Assembly: GCA_003669585.1 (NCBI GenBank)
Contig: QWOQ01000005.1
Coordinates: 202,502-266,501, forward strand
Source of the DNA: Planctomycetota bacterium
Lineage (GTDB): Bacteria > Planctomycetota > Planctomycetia > Pirellulales > UBA1268
Length of the DNA: 64,000 nt
Direction of reading: 5' to 3'
Part shown: positions 44,100-52,359 of the stretch, piece by piece
How positions within the stretch are numbered: position 1 is the first letter of the stretch
Layout: every line of letters begins with the position of its first letter
Made by a program: the position numbers and the translations under genes
Notes under the pieces: model-generated
Told to the model about the DNA's origin: nothing
Database searches by the model: none
What the model saw: the letters and a program-made list of their open reading frames with translations, nothing else

Positions 44100-44987
44100 T
44101 TATGCGCTGACGCCAAGTTCTTTACAGACCTGTTCGGTAACGGCTTTCACAAGAGCGTCGTAATCTAGCGGCGCTGCTGGACTCGGAGCGGGAGCCGGGC
44201 TACTTAATTTTGAAGCGGAACCCATCGGGGGCGGTGCATCAAATGCCCTTCGGCTCACACCCGAATCCTGCCAACTCGAACGAAAAACGTCGTTGGCGCA
44301 GATGTCGCAATTCTCCATCTCCTTCTTGAGTCGGGGGTCGCTATATCCCCATTTTGCCTTGAGCTCAAGCAGTTCACGTTCTTTTTCAGGTGTAAAAAAA
44401 TTGACTCGTCCGAGATCCTTGGCAAGCATCAAGATTCGGCAATACGCGTCGAGAATTTCAGTCCACCAGTAAGCCTTTTCAACGGAATCACCGTAGCTGA
44501 CGGTGCCGTGGTTGGCGAGGATTAAAACGTTGGAGTTTTTCACAAACGGCTTGACGGTATCGGCAAAGGCTTGACCTCCTGGAGTCTCATACTTCGTGAT
44601 TGGCACGTCGCCGAGAAACACTTCAACTTCGGGGAGTACGCATTGCGGAATCGGTTCACGGGCGACAGCAAATGCCGTTGCATGTGGCGGATGACAATGC
44701 ACAACACTATTGACGTCGGGTCTTTCTTTCATGATCGTCAAGTGCAGCAGAATTTCACTCGATCGCTTGCGTTGTCCACCAACCTGCTTGCCTTCCATAT
44801 CTACGATGCACAAGTCGGAGGGCTTCATAAACCCTTTTGAGATCATCGTTGGAGTGCAGAGCACTTCATTTGGCCCCAGACGGTATGAAATATTCCCATC
44901 ATTTCCGGCGGCAAATCCCTTGTTGTAAATGCGGCGACCGATATCACAGATTTCTTCCTTGAGTTTTGATAGTGGCTGGCGATTCAT
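44100..44987 (-). CDS. BMC class II aldolase (fuculose/rhamnulose-1-phosphate type)
   Basis: A 295-residue zinc aldolase. The metal ligands are visible in VHCHPPHATAFA and in LANHGTVSYG, with the GNDGNISYR phosphate-binding segment near the N-terminus. In the Planctopirus limnophila BMC this enzyme cleaves fuculose- or rhamnulose-1-phosphate to DHAP and lactaldehyde. After a Cys-pair segment (NCDICAND) a Pro/Ala/Ser linker leads to a terminal amphipathic helix, LDYDALVKAVTEQVCKELG, which looks like an encapsulation peptide. GGAG lies before its ATG. Flanked by BMC-P upstream and the dehydrogenase downstream. Confidence 0.9.
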   Translation of the reverse strand: MNRQPLSKLKEEICDIGRRIYNKGFAAGNDGNISYRLGPNEVLCTPTMISKGFMKPSDLCIVDMEGKQVGGQRKRSSEILLHLTIMKERPDVNSVVHCHPPHATAFAVAREPIPQCVLPEVEVFLGDVPITKYETPGGQAFADTVKPFVKNSNVLILANHGTVSYGDSVEKAYWWTEILDAYCRILMLAKDLGRVNFFTPEKERELLELKAKWGYSDPRLKKEMENCDICANDVFRSSWQDSGVSRRAFDAPPPMGSASKLSSPAPAPSPAAPLDYDALVKAVTEQVCKELGVSA

Positions 44988-45133
44988 AGTGCACTCCTAA
45001 AACAGATTTTTACGGTTGAGAAAAAACGCGGTATTCTTTCGAAGAAAGTGTTGATCAAGATTTGGGACAATGTCGGGACTCGGTTCGGATTGACGGTGGT
45101 ATCGGTTAGGTATACGGTTGATGTTTGCAAGGG

Positions 45134-45445
45134 TTAATCGCTGGAAACAGGCGGTTTTTTGATAGTTGGCCCCAGATCAATCTGGTCAAGAATCGCTGCA
45201 ATAAAAGCATCAATAGGCTTCGATTCCGGTCGAAATGGTTGTGCGGCCTCACCACCTTCGCTGAAGGCCACCAGTTGACCGTCACCTGCTCCGAGATCAT
45301 CCCATGCAATCAATGGCTCAGCGAGTCCATCTCCAACATCCAGATCGTCTTTGCCAAGAGGCACGACAAGTCTCAATACCCCACCGCGCACGCTCGGATG
45401 CGCCTGAGAAAGTGTTACCGTACCGAGCGTTCGACCGATGCGCAT
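45134..45445 (-). CDS. BMC-P (EutN/CcmL) shell vertex protein 1
   Basis: A 103-residue pentamer-forming shell protein that caps the vertices of a BMC. The OB-like EutN/CcmL fold is seen in MRIGRTLGTVTLSQAHPSVRGG, LDVGDGLAEPLIAWDDLGAGDGQLVAFSEGG and KPIDAFIAAILDQI. One of three BMC-P paralogues in the locus. It begins 19 bp after the stop of the 250-residue unknown, and an unexplained 146-bp gap separates it from the aldolase. Confidence 0.92.
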   Translation of the reverse strand: MRIGRTLGTVTLSQAHPSVRGGVLRLVVPLGKDDLDVGDGLAEPLIAWDDLGAGDGQLVAFSEGGEAAQPFRPESKPIDAFIAAILDQIDLGPTIKKPPVSSD

Positions 45446-45464
45446 TGGAAGAATCCAGAAATGT

Positions 45465-46217
45465 TTAGAAATGTGAGTGAGTACTGCAGGCGCAGGGACT
45501 CGCGGTAATCTTTAGTTCCATAGGTGGTTCGACGGTCTCACGACCAACAAAATCAATACAGGCCCGCACAAGTGCACCGGATGAAAAATCATCGGGATTC
45601 ATAACCAGCACATTTGCTCCGCACTGTTCGATAGCCTTTTCGATTTTGGAAGAAGTGTCAGCGGTAATCGCTCGTAAGGCGTTGTTTCGATTGGCAACGA
45701 CCACGGCCAATGCAGGTCGGCCGGAAAGTAAAATTCCGCGAAATCCATCACGGCTCACATGCAGAGCCATTGCCAAGAGCGTATCTTCTAAACCACTCGC
45801 TGGCAGCTGCTGTGATGCAGAAACTGCTGCAGCAATTGCAGAGGTCAACGTCGACACATCGCGACGGCAGTCAGCCCGACCGATGACAAGTTTTGCTTGT
45901 GTTTTAGTTGACACCAGACTCTTTCGCACAAATGTGATCCCGGAGTCTGCGGCGGCCTCTCGTGCCGAAGGAGTGATCACAGCGTCGTAACGCACAAGAA
46001 TTTGACGCGTTCCAGCAGGTAACTCGATAATCGATTTCAGCGTGATTAGTTTTCCCACGAGTGATGGGGACTGGTCACCGCCAGAAGAAGAGGCCGAATG
46101 GGTCGGAGGCTTTTCAGCGGAAGTGAATACAATTTCGGCGGGCAGTCGGCGCAGCACTTCTTGCACCACTCGGGCAATGAGGACAGCAGAAAAAGGAGAT
46201 TCGGGGGGAGTTGTCAT
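45465..46217 (-). CDS. Uncharacterised BMC-locus protein with targeting-like N-terminal helix
   Basis: A 250-residue protein I cannot assign to a known enzyme. The first 25 residues contain an amphipathic helix, SAVLIARVVQEVLRRL, of the same style as the encapsulation peptides on PduL and the aldehyde dehydrogenase here. A Ser/Pro-rich linker follows, then an alpha/beta region with VRYDAVITPSAREAAADSGITFVRK; the T-P-S-A-R-E segment recalls short motifs in other BMC accessory proteins. The C-terminus is Cys/His-rich (CACSTHSHF). It overlaps the upstream BMC-P stop by 4 bp (ATGA), so it is translationally coupled. Probably a lumen protein; function unknown. Confidence 0.6.
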   Translation of the reverse strand: MTTPPESPFSAVLIARVVQEVLRRLPAEIVFTSAEKPPTHSASSSGGDQSPSLVGKLITLKSIIELPAGTRQILVRYDAVITPSAREAAADSGITFVRKSLVSTKTQAKLVIGRADCRRDVSTLTSAIAAAVSASQQLPASGLEDTLLAMALHVSRDGFRGILLSGRPALAVVVANRNNALRAITADTSSKIEKAIEQCGANVLVMNPDDFSSGALVRACIDFVGRETVEPPMELKITASPCACSTHSHF

Positions 46218-46486
46218 TGATTCAGCAAAGGGTCGATGAAGCCAATTGTGCTGTAACGAGCAGGTGTTTGGTCGTTTGAAAGAAGTTCACGAAGCATCGC
46301 ACCGTCACTCGATATGACCACGACATCACCGTGCCCTGCAGCCATGGTGTCGATCACGAGTTGCGGGTCTCCGTCGCAGGAGTGACCATCCCGCATCAGC
46401 GGTTGCACCAGAAGCAGCACAGCGCCGATGAGTGACGGGTGTTTTACTGTGGCAGTTGCCCTGCCGATAACCTGTGCAATTTGCAT
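46214..46486 (-). CDS. BMC-P (EutN/CcmL) shell vertex protein 2
   Basis: A 90-residue EutN/CcmL-type pentamer protein: MQIAQVIGRATATVKHPSLIGAVLLLVQPL, VIDTMAAGHGDVVVISSDG and IGFIDPLL are typical. The frame opens with a TTG three bases earlier; the ATG is preferred. It is the shortest of the three BMC-P proteins. Its stop overlaps the start of the downstream 250-residue unknown. The aldehyde dehydrogenase stop is 24 bp upstream of it. Confidence 0.92.
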   Translation of the reverse strand: MQIAQVIGRATATVKHPSLIGAVLLLVQPLMRDGHSCDGDPQLVIDTMAAGHGDVVVISSDGAMLRELLSNDQTPARYSTIGFIDPLLNQ

Positions 46487-46510
46487 CAATGCGTATCCTT
46501 TTCAAAGCGG

Positions 46511-47989
46511 CTAGACGGTTGCAGTGCCGAGAATCCGAAGATCTTCGACGAGCGTGCAGCGGCGCTGCCTGGTGAATGTCAAAGGAGTTGTCACACCTTC
46601 ACCGGTGGGTGTAGCAATCGAAAACGAAAGATAGCCTTCGCCGCCAAGCCCAAGACCTGCGACGCAAGGACCATTTTTAATAAAGAGCGTCGTGTCGAGC
46701 AGGCGACCCATGCGCGTCATGTTCCTCACATTATTGGAATGAATAATCGCAGTGTGGCGAAATCCATGCTCGCTCTCATGGGCTCGATCGATGGCCTCAT
46801 CGACATTCCGACAGCGCACAAATGGAACAAATGGCATCATCTGTTCTACGGCAACAAATGGGTTTGATACGTCTGTCTCACCGTAGACAAGTTCGAGTCC
46901 ATCTCGATGTGTCGCTCCAGCGGCATGGGCCAACAGCGAGGCATCCTTTCCCAGCAATTCCTTACAGGGGGCAAGATGACGATGATTTGCCTCGCCTACC
47001 TCGACGATTGCACGCTTTGTGAGAGCATCGACTTGTGCAGCCGTGAGCCGTAAAGCTCCGAAGCGTTCCATCGCAGCCATCAACTGGTCAAACACGCTCG
47101 CCACCACGAACACCTGTTTTTCAGAGATGCACAAAAGATTATTGTCATAGCTTGCACCGTAGATAATCGAACGTGCAGCACGATCAAGATCAGCCGACTC
47201 GTCTACCACGACAGGGGGATTTCCAGGACCAGCAACAATCGCCCGTTTGCTCGATTGCAACGCCGCTCGAGCGACCGCAGGGCCGCCAGTGACGCAAATC
47301 AGCTTGACTCCCCGATGTGCAAAGAGATCGGCTGCGGTTTCAAGCGTCGGTTCGGCAATCACGCTCACCAGATTATCGATACCGATATCGCGATGAATTG
47401 CCTGATTGAAAAGTCGTACTCCCTCGGCTGCGATTCGTTTTCCACCTGGATGCGGATTCACGATAACCGTGTTTCCAGAGGCGATCATGCTCACCGCATT
47501 GCCCGTGATTGTTGGCAACGAATGGGTGATCGGTGTGACTGCTCCAATCACGCCAAAAGGAGCATGTTCTATGACTGCGAGCCCATGGTCACCGCTAAAA
47601 ACTTCGCTCGAAAGAAACTCAACGCCGGGGGTACGTTCTCCGAGGATTTTCAATTTTTCAATTTTGTGCTCGAGGCGGCCAATTTGAGTTTCTTCAAACT
47701 CCTTGCGACCAAGTTCTTCGCATTGTTCGATCGAAATTCGTCGGATATGTCCGATGGCTTTCCGTCGACCTTCCAGCCCGAGTCGTTCAAGTTGCTCAAA
47801 AGCTTCTTGGGATGCCGCTACAGCCTCATTCACATTCTCAAAAACACCATGTTTGCCAGCGTTCGATGGCCTTTTCGGTGCGGCTGTTTCGGCACCAATC
47901 GCGCCGGATCTCAACTCTGAGATGACCTGTCGAACAATGTCGCGGATCGAGGATTCGGACGGTTGGGAAAGATCGGTCACTGTCGTCAT
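46511..47989 (-). CDS. CoA-acylating aldehyde dehydrogenase of the BMC (EutE/PduP-type)
   Basis: A 492-residue aldehyde dehydrogenase, inferred to oxidise lactaldehyde to lactyl-CoA. The fold motifs VIEHAPFGVIGAVTPITHSLPTI, GNTVIVNPHPGG, CVTGGPAVARAA and the catalytic Cys in YDNNLLCISEKQVFV are visible. The N-terminus carries an amphipathic helix, SIRDIVRQVISELRSG, separated by a Gly/Ala/Pro linker from the enzyme, as expected of an encapsulation peptide. The ATG at 47989 is used because AAAGG lies 7 bases upstream; an earlier ATG sits at 48004. Confidence 0.92.
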   Translation of the reverse strand: MTTVTDLSQPSESSIRDIVRQVISELRSGAIGAETAAPKRPSNAGKHGVFENVNEAVAASQEAFEQLERLGLEGRRKAIGHIRRISIEQCEELGRKEFEETQIGRLEHKIEKLKILGERTPGVEFLSSEVFSGDHGLAVIEHAPFGVIGAVTPITHSLPTITGNAVSMIASGNTVIVNPHPGGKRIAAEGVRLFNQAIHRDIGIDNLVSVIAEPTLETAADLFAHRGVKLICVTGGPAVARAALQSSKRAIVAGPGNPPVVVDESADLDRAARSIIYGASYDNNLLCISEKQVFVVASVFDQLMAAMERFGALRLTAAQVDALTKRAIVEVGEANHRHLAPCKELLGKDASLLAHAAGATHRDGLELVYGETDVSNPFVAVEQMMPFVPFVRCRNVDEAIDRAHESEHGFRHTAIIHSNNVRNMTRMGRLLDTTLFIKNGPCVAGLGLGGEGYLSFSIATPTGEGVTTPLTFTRQRRCTLVEDLRILGTATV

Positions 47990-48051
47990 CAAAAAGCCTT
48001 TCATCGAGAAATGTATGTGAGTGTGATTGTATTTTGTGATGCGGAACTGTT

Positions 48052-48375
48052 TCAGGAATCTGTACCAGTACCCCGGTGGAAGATATCTCGTCCTTCAATG
48101 TTGACCGTGTCGATCAGACCTATCACAACCGCATCAATCGGAAGCGATTTTGTTTCTGGTGTAAGACGGGCACTCGATCCTTGCGTCACAAGAACAAACT
48201 GTCCTTCTCCAGCGCCGAGCGTGTCGACTGCAATAAAGGTCCGTCCGGTTGAAACAAGCCGATCTCGTGAACGTTCTTCCAATCGATATGGTTCAACGAC
48301 AAGCAACTTGTGACCAACCATCGATGAAGCCTTCTGAGTGGCCACAACCGATCCTGTAACTTTTGCAACAAACAT
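48052..48375 (-). CDS. BMC-P (EutN/CcmL) shell vertex protein 3
   Basis: A 107-residue vertex protein: MFVAKVTGSVVATQKASSMVGHKLLVVEPY, AVDTLGAGEGQFVLVTQGSSARL and IDAVVIGLIDTV match the EutN/CcmL family. Its ATG shares one base with the stop of the ackA-like gene (TGATG), so translation is coupled. Presence of three different BMC-P proteins suggests mixed or specialised vertices. Confidence 0.93.
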   Translation of the reverse strand: MFVAKVTGSVVATQKASSMVGHKLLVVEPYRLEERSRDRLVSTGRTFIAVDTLGAGEGQFVLVTQGSSARLTPETKSLPIDAVVIGLIDTVNIEGRDIFHRGTGTDS

Positions 48376-49601
48376 CAGACACCTTTTCTTCCTTCAGAAA
48401 TAAGCAGGTCAAATGCCTGCCTGGCAACAATAAGTTCTTCATTCGTTGGAACGATCCAAAGTGATACCAAGCCACGCCTATCCGCGATGTTTCGCTCTGA
48501 GATTTCAGAATTGTTTGACGCATTCGCTGCCACATCCATCTGTATGCCGAGCGAATCAAGTCCCTGACACACTTGCTCGCGAATTCTAAAAGAGTTCTCG
48601 CCGATCCCGCCGGTGAAGGCGATCGCATCGAGCCCACCGAGTTCCACCATTCCTGCCCCAATCCAGTGGCGGATCGAACTTACAAACACATCGATTGCGA
48701 TGTGAGCGCGATCATTTCCAGCGAGCACCGCAGCTTCGAGGTCGCGCATGTCGCCACTGGTACCCGAGAGGCCCGCCAGGCCTCCCTTCGTGCCGAGTTC
48801 CACAAACAACTCGTCGAAGGTTCGGCCGGTTGCACGTGCCACTTGCACAAGAGAAAACGCATCGAAATCACCAACGCGGTTATTGTGTGGCAAACCCGAC
48901 TGGGGACTCATTCCCAGCGAGCAGCCAACACTTTTTCCATCGTGTAGCCAACAGACGCTACTCGATCCTCCAAGATGACACGAAATGGCACGCAGTGGAC
49001 GCGCAGAGACCAGCGACTCCAATCGCTGTGCAACAAATTGATGGCTTGCGCCATGAAATCCCCACCGACGTACTCCGTATTTCTCTACCCATTCCCACGG
49101 AACCGCATAGAGTGCATTTCGATCCGGAATCGTCTGATGAAATCCGGTTTCAAATGCTGCGATCAGCGGAATCGTAGGGAATTTTTCTTGGATCAGCCGC
49201 ATCGCCCGAACATAGGGGGGATTGTGTGCTGGCGCAATTGCCGACACTTCTTCCATGGCCTCAAGCACCTCGGAAGAAACCCTGACCACCCCTGTAACAC
49301 GTCCTCCATGAACCGCCTTAAATCCAATCGCTGCTACCTCCTCGATTGCTTGCAGAGGACCTCTCTCGCTTGAAAGTTGCCCGAGAGCTGCCTCGAGCGC
49401 AGCTGCATGGTCGGGAACGTTCTGAATCGAATCGAATTTCTCGTCCCCGAGCGTGGCATAGACGCGGCTCGACTCCGCGCCGATTCGTTCGACGCCACCT
49501 CGAGCAAGTTCCCGCTTCCCGCCCACACCGGGTTGATCGGTCAGGTTGAATAACCGGTACTTGAAACTGGTAGACCCAAGATTGGCAACGAGGATTTTCA
49601 T
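48375..49601 (-). CDS. ackA: Divergent acetate/propionate kinase of the BMC
   Basis: A 408-residue acetate-kinase-family enzyme. The N-terminal NLGSTSFKYRLFN, VHGG, FHGASH and PTNEELIVAR motifs are kept. Two residues essential in the Methanosarcina enzyme differ: Arg91 is Lys95 (IGFKAVHGG) and Asp148 is Glu151 (AFETGFHQT). The MGTRSGDxDP motif reads NNRVGDFDAF, with the Arg kept. In the locus it would make ATP from lactyl- (or acyl-) phosphate supplied by PduL. The start at 49601 is chosen for the family N-terminus; the frame is open to 49628. Confidence 0.85.
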   Translation of the reverse strand: MKILVANLGSTSFKYRLFNLTDQPGVGGKRELARGGVERIGAESSRVYATLGDEKFDSIQNVPDHAAALEAALGQLSSERGPLQAIEEVAAIGFKAVHGGRVTGVVRVSSEVLEAMEEVSAIAPAHNPPYVRAMRLIQEKFPTIPLIAAFETGFHQTIPDRNALYAVPWEWVEKYGVRRWGFHGASHQFVAQRLESLVSARPLRAISCHLGGSSSVCWLHDGKSVGCSLGMSPQSGLPHNNRVGDFDAFSLVQVARATGRTFDELFVELGTKGGLAGLSGTSGDMRDLEAAVLAGNDRAHIAIDVFVSSIRHWIGAGMVELGGLDAIAFTGGIGENSFRIREQVCQGLDSLGIQMDVAANASNNSEISERNIADRRGLVSLWIVPTNEELIVARQAFDLLISEGRKGV

Positions 49602-49707
49602 ACAACGATCCATCACGAAACTCTTCAAACCAATTTTAAATCCATTGGCTCCACCAAGGCGGTCGAGCTATTCCAGATGGATCACCAATGAACGTGAACA
49701 AAACAAC

Positions 49708-49977
49708 CTAGGAGAAAAACGCTTCTGAAAGTCCTTCAGCGGGTCTTGGAATAACATGACTTGCTACAAGCTCACCACTTTGTTGGGCTGCATTGGCACC
49801 TGCTTCGACAGCTGCTCGTACGCTTCCCACGTCACCCGAGACGATCGTGGTAACAAATGCACCACCAATGCTCACGCGTTTTACGATCTTTACATTCGCA
49901 GCTTTTGCCATTGCGTCGGTGGCTTCAACCAGTCCAACGAGTCCCTTCGTTTCAATCAATCCGATTGCCGTATCCAT
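49708..49977 (-). CDS. BMC-H shell protein 1
   Basis: An 89-residue hexamer-forming shell protein: AIGLIETKGLVGLVEATDAMAKAANV, GGAFVTTIVSGDVGSVRAAVEAG and VASHVIPRP define the BMC domain. GGAG lies 9 bases before its ATG. It is separated by 106 bp from the ackA-like gene and by a 119-bp gap from the second BMC-H. The longer gaps around the two BMC-H genes fit the high expression shell proteins need. Confidence 0.96.
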   Translation of the reverse strand: MDTAIGLIETKGLVGLVEATDAMAKAANVKIVKRVSIGGAFVTTIVSGDVGSVRAAVEAGANAAQQSGELVASHVIPRPAEGLSEAFFS

Positions 49978-50096
49978 TTCTTTATTTCTCCACGTAAGAG
50001 GTACTTCACATCGATAGTCACGACACCGACAGGATCTCGCGACCTTTTTGCAGAGGGGGCTTTACCATTCTGCAATCAGACAAAAAACACTTCACT

Positions 50097-50399
50097 TCAA
50101 TCGGCACTGCGGTTACCCGCAGATGCTGGAAGAACGATTCCCAGGTCGTCGTGAGGACGAGGAATCACTTGCACACTGACAACATCTCCAATGCGACCAG
50201 CTGCGGCCGCGCCGGCATCTGTCGCAGCCTTGACGGCGGCAACATCACCAGCAACAAACGCTGTCACCAAACCACTACCAACCTTATCCCAGCCCAGAAA
50301 CCGTACGTTGGCCGCTTTCAACATTGCATCGCTGGCCTCGATAAGCGTGACAAATCCTTTTGTCTCGATCATTCCAAGGGCTTCGATATTTTTCGCCAT
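50097..50399 (-). CDS. BMC-H shell protein 2
   Basis: A 100-residue BMC-domain protein: [51 protein letters not shown] and [13 protein letters not shown]. It has a 14-residue tail after the BMC fold, lacking in the other BMC-H. The ATG at 50399 has AAAGGGGAAAG before it; the frame is open to 50462. Together the two BMC-H proteins form the facets; no BMC-T (trimer) gene is present. Confidence 0.95.
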   Translation of the reverse strand: MAKNIEALGMIETKGFVTLIEASDAMLKAANVRFLGWDKVGSGLVTAFVAGDVAAVKAATDAGAAAAGRIGDVVSVQVIPRPHDDLGIVLPASAGNRSAD

Positions 50400-50487
50400 C
50401 TCAATCTTTCCCCTTTTGGGTTTTTGCAGGGCCATCCCCCGCACTCTTTTCCGCGTCGGCACGCGCCGACATAACGGTCAGTTCGAA

Positions 50488-51189
50488 TCAGTCTTGTGTA
50501 ATCAGCTCCACACTGGTGGCATTGTCTAGGTCAGCTGCGTTGCCCTCATCAGTATCGATGTGAACTTCAAGTTTGCTTGTTGCATCTGCGCGAACCAGGA
50601 GATCCTGAAGAATCACACCGCATCTCCCGCCAATCCGAAGGCTCATGCGATCGCCGTCACGCACTCCGAAAGCATTCGCATCGGCAAAGCTCATATGAGC
50701 GTGCCGCTCAGCACGAATGACTCCTTCAGCGAGTTCAATTGCCCCTGCAGGCCCCACAAGCACGCAGCCGGGAGTACCCGATATTTTTCCGCTCGCCCGC
50801 ACCGGCAAATCGATACCCATTGAGATACCGTCGGTAAATGCCAACTCGACCTGCGAGGCTTTTCGTGTCGGTCCAAGGACTCGCACGGAAGGAAGCATCT
50901 TTCGGCTTGGTCCCACGATCATCACGGTTTCTTCTGCCGCATAAAAACCAGTTTGATAGAGATCCTTCATCGGCGTGAGTCTGTGGCCAGGTCCAAATAG
51001 TTTTTCGACATGTTCGTCAGTGAGATGGCAGTGCCGTGCGGAGATACTGACAACGAGTTTTGATTGAACTGAGTTTTTCGAATGTGTGCCGACAGATCGC
51101 AACACAATGTCACGCACAATTCGTTCAACGGTAATTCGATCGAGGCTGCCAATCGCTGTCCCAACGACGGAAGAGAGTGCTGAACTCAT
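50488..51189 (-). CDS. pduL: BMC phosphotransacylase PduL
   Basis: PduL moves an acyl group between CoA and phosphate and recycles CoA in the lumen. The 233-residue protein has the zinc-binding patterns SARHCHLT, ERHAHMS and LEVHIDTDEGN. The N-terminus carries the amphipathic helix ITVERIVRDIVLRSVG before a short linker, a probable encapsulation peptide. GGAGG lies before its ATG inside the regulator gene, and the ATG overlaps that gene's TGA (ATGA). It acts between the aldehyde dehydrogenase and the kinase. Confidence 0.94.
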   Translation of the reverse strand: MSSALSSVVGTAIGSLDRITVERIVRDIVLRSVGTHSKNSVQSKLVVSISARHCHLTDEHVEKLFGPGHRLTPMKDLYQTGFYAAEETVMIVGPSRKMLPSVRVLGPTRKASQVELAFTDGISMGIDLPVRASGKISGTPGCVLVGPAGAIELAEGVIRAERHAHMSFADANAFGVRDGDRMSLRIGGRCGVILQDLLVRADATSKLEVHIDTDEGNAADLDNATSVELITQD

Positions 51190-51983
51190 GCAATGCCTCC
51201 TTTGTGGGAAGCTGCCAAATCACCGCTCGATGCGATCAACAGTTCAACCCCCGCGGAAGCAACAACTGATTGCCAGAAGTCTGAAATCGCATCGTCACAG
51301 ACGAGCTGATGAATCGATTCAAGCGGGCAGACAAGCACCAGGCTCTGACGTCCAAATTTCGCACTGTCTGCCACGACCATCACACGACTTGCTGCCTTGA
51401 GCATCGCCTGTTCGGTTTCGGCAAGAAGAAGGTTGCTGTTGAACAGTCCTCGTTGATGAATGCCAGCTGCCGATAGAACCGTCGTGGTGACATTTAATCG
51501 CGAAAGCATTTCATTGGCGTGGGGGCCCAAGCAGACGCCTGTGCGAGGCGAAACATAACCACCCAGCAGAACCAGATCCGTACGCGATTCGGAAGCGAAA
51601 AGACTCGCGACCGGGAGACTATTCGTGACAACTTGGAGTGACTTACCTACGAGTTTCCGTGCCACTTCGTACGTTGTTGTGCCGCCATCGAGAAGAACTG
51701 TCTCCCCATCCAAGATCGTCGCTGCAGCCCGCGTGGCAATCGCTTGCTTTGCGGACCAGTTTGAGGGCTGGCGTTCGACAGGCTCGGCAAGTCGCGGCAG
51801 TCCTCCGCTGTAGAGCACTCCACCGTGGGTTCGTCGAGCAGTGCCCTGTTCTTCAAGAACGTCCAAATCCCGCCGTACCGTGGATTCAGAAACCCCGAGT
51901 TCGCGCACAAGCTCATCGAGCGCCGCGAATCCACGCGCTCTGACAAAATCGATTACACGCTGGCGTCTTTCGTGCGTTTGCAC
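51186..51983 (-). CDS. DeoR/GlpR-family transcriptional regulator of the BMC operon
   Basis: A 265-residue regulator. The N-terminal helix-turn-helix (RQRVIDFVRARGFAALDELV...SESTVRRDLDVLEEQG) and DeoR sugar-phosphate sensor domain (LLDGGTTTYEVARKL, LLGGYVSPRTGVCLGP, NSNLLLAETEQAML) are clear. The GTG at 51983 is preferred because GGGAG precedes it by 9 bases; an ATG at 52022 lies in frame without such a site. As first gene of the row it probably controls the operon, with a phosphorylated sugar intermediate as inducer. Confidence 0.9.
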   Translation of the reverse strand: MQTHERRQRVIDFVRARGFAALDELVRELGVSESTVRRDLDVLEEQGTARRTHGGVLYSGGLPRLAEPVERQPSNWSAKQAIATRAAATILDGETVLLDGGTTTYEVARKLVGKSLQVVTNSLPVASLFASESRTDLVLLGGYVSPRTGVCLGPHANEMLSRLNVTTTVLSAAGIHQRGLFNSNLLLAETEQAMLKAASRVMVVADSAKFGRQSLVLVCPLESIHQLVCDDAISDFWQSVVASAGVELLIASSGDLAASHKGGIA

Positions 51984-52359
51984 CGCTAAAAGCTCCCTTT
52001 GAGGGCCAGTATGACAGTTCATAATTATTTATCAAGCACTTTTTGGTAGATTACAGACATTTTTAGATTGATATCGTTCTTTTTTATGATGTTTTATGCC
52101 TTAAATACCGTCTTTTTCATAACTTGTGACAGTTAGGAAAACTTTTCTATGCACCAGAAGAATTTAGGCCACGTTTTTGCGCCAGGCTCAAAAAAAGGAT
52201 TGAACAATGGGAAAGTGACTACAAAATCGACCTGTAAAGAACGACATCCTTGGAAAATCCGATCCGCAGACACGCGGGAGCAAAAATTCTGTGAGCGTGA
52301 TTCGCTTGTACTTGCCGATCAACGCCGGCTCAGGGAATGCCCGAGCTGTTGAACCTCAA
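51984..52359. other. Intergenic region between BMC operon and GNAT gene
   Basis: About 375 bp, AT-rich near the BMC regulator. It should contain the BMC operon promoter, and it holds a run of spaced T-tracts described separately. An open frame of 67 codons (52149-52352) looks random and is left out. The frame before 52360 is open to a GTG at 52291 and may belong to the GNAT gene. Confidence 0.5.
52033..52117 (-). promoter_or_regulatory. Phased T-tract array upstream of the BMC operon
   Basis: Runs of five or six T lie at 52040-52044, 52060-52064, 52080-52085 and again at 52113-52117, the first three 20 bp apart (two helical turns). Their left flanks are loosely similar (CAAGCACTTTTTGG, CAGACATTTTTAG, CGTTCTTTTTTAT at 21-bp steps). 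They could be tandem half-sites for the DeoR-type regulator or a curved upstream element. They lie 50-135 bp upstream of the regulator's start. Confidence 0.4.

Noticed and set aside
52149-52352. 67-codon open frame in the BMC upstream gap
   Set aside because: No ribosome site, random-looking composition, and it overlaps the GNAT N-terminus in another frame.
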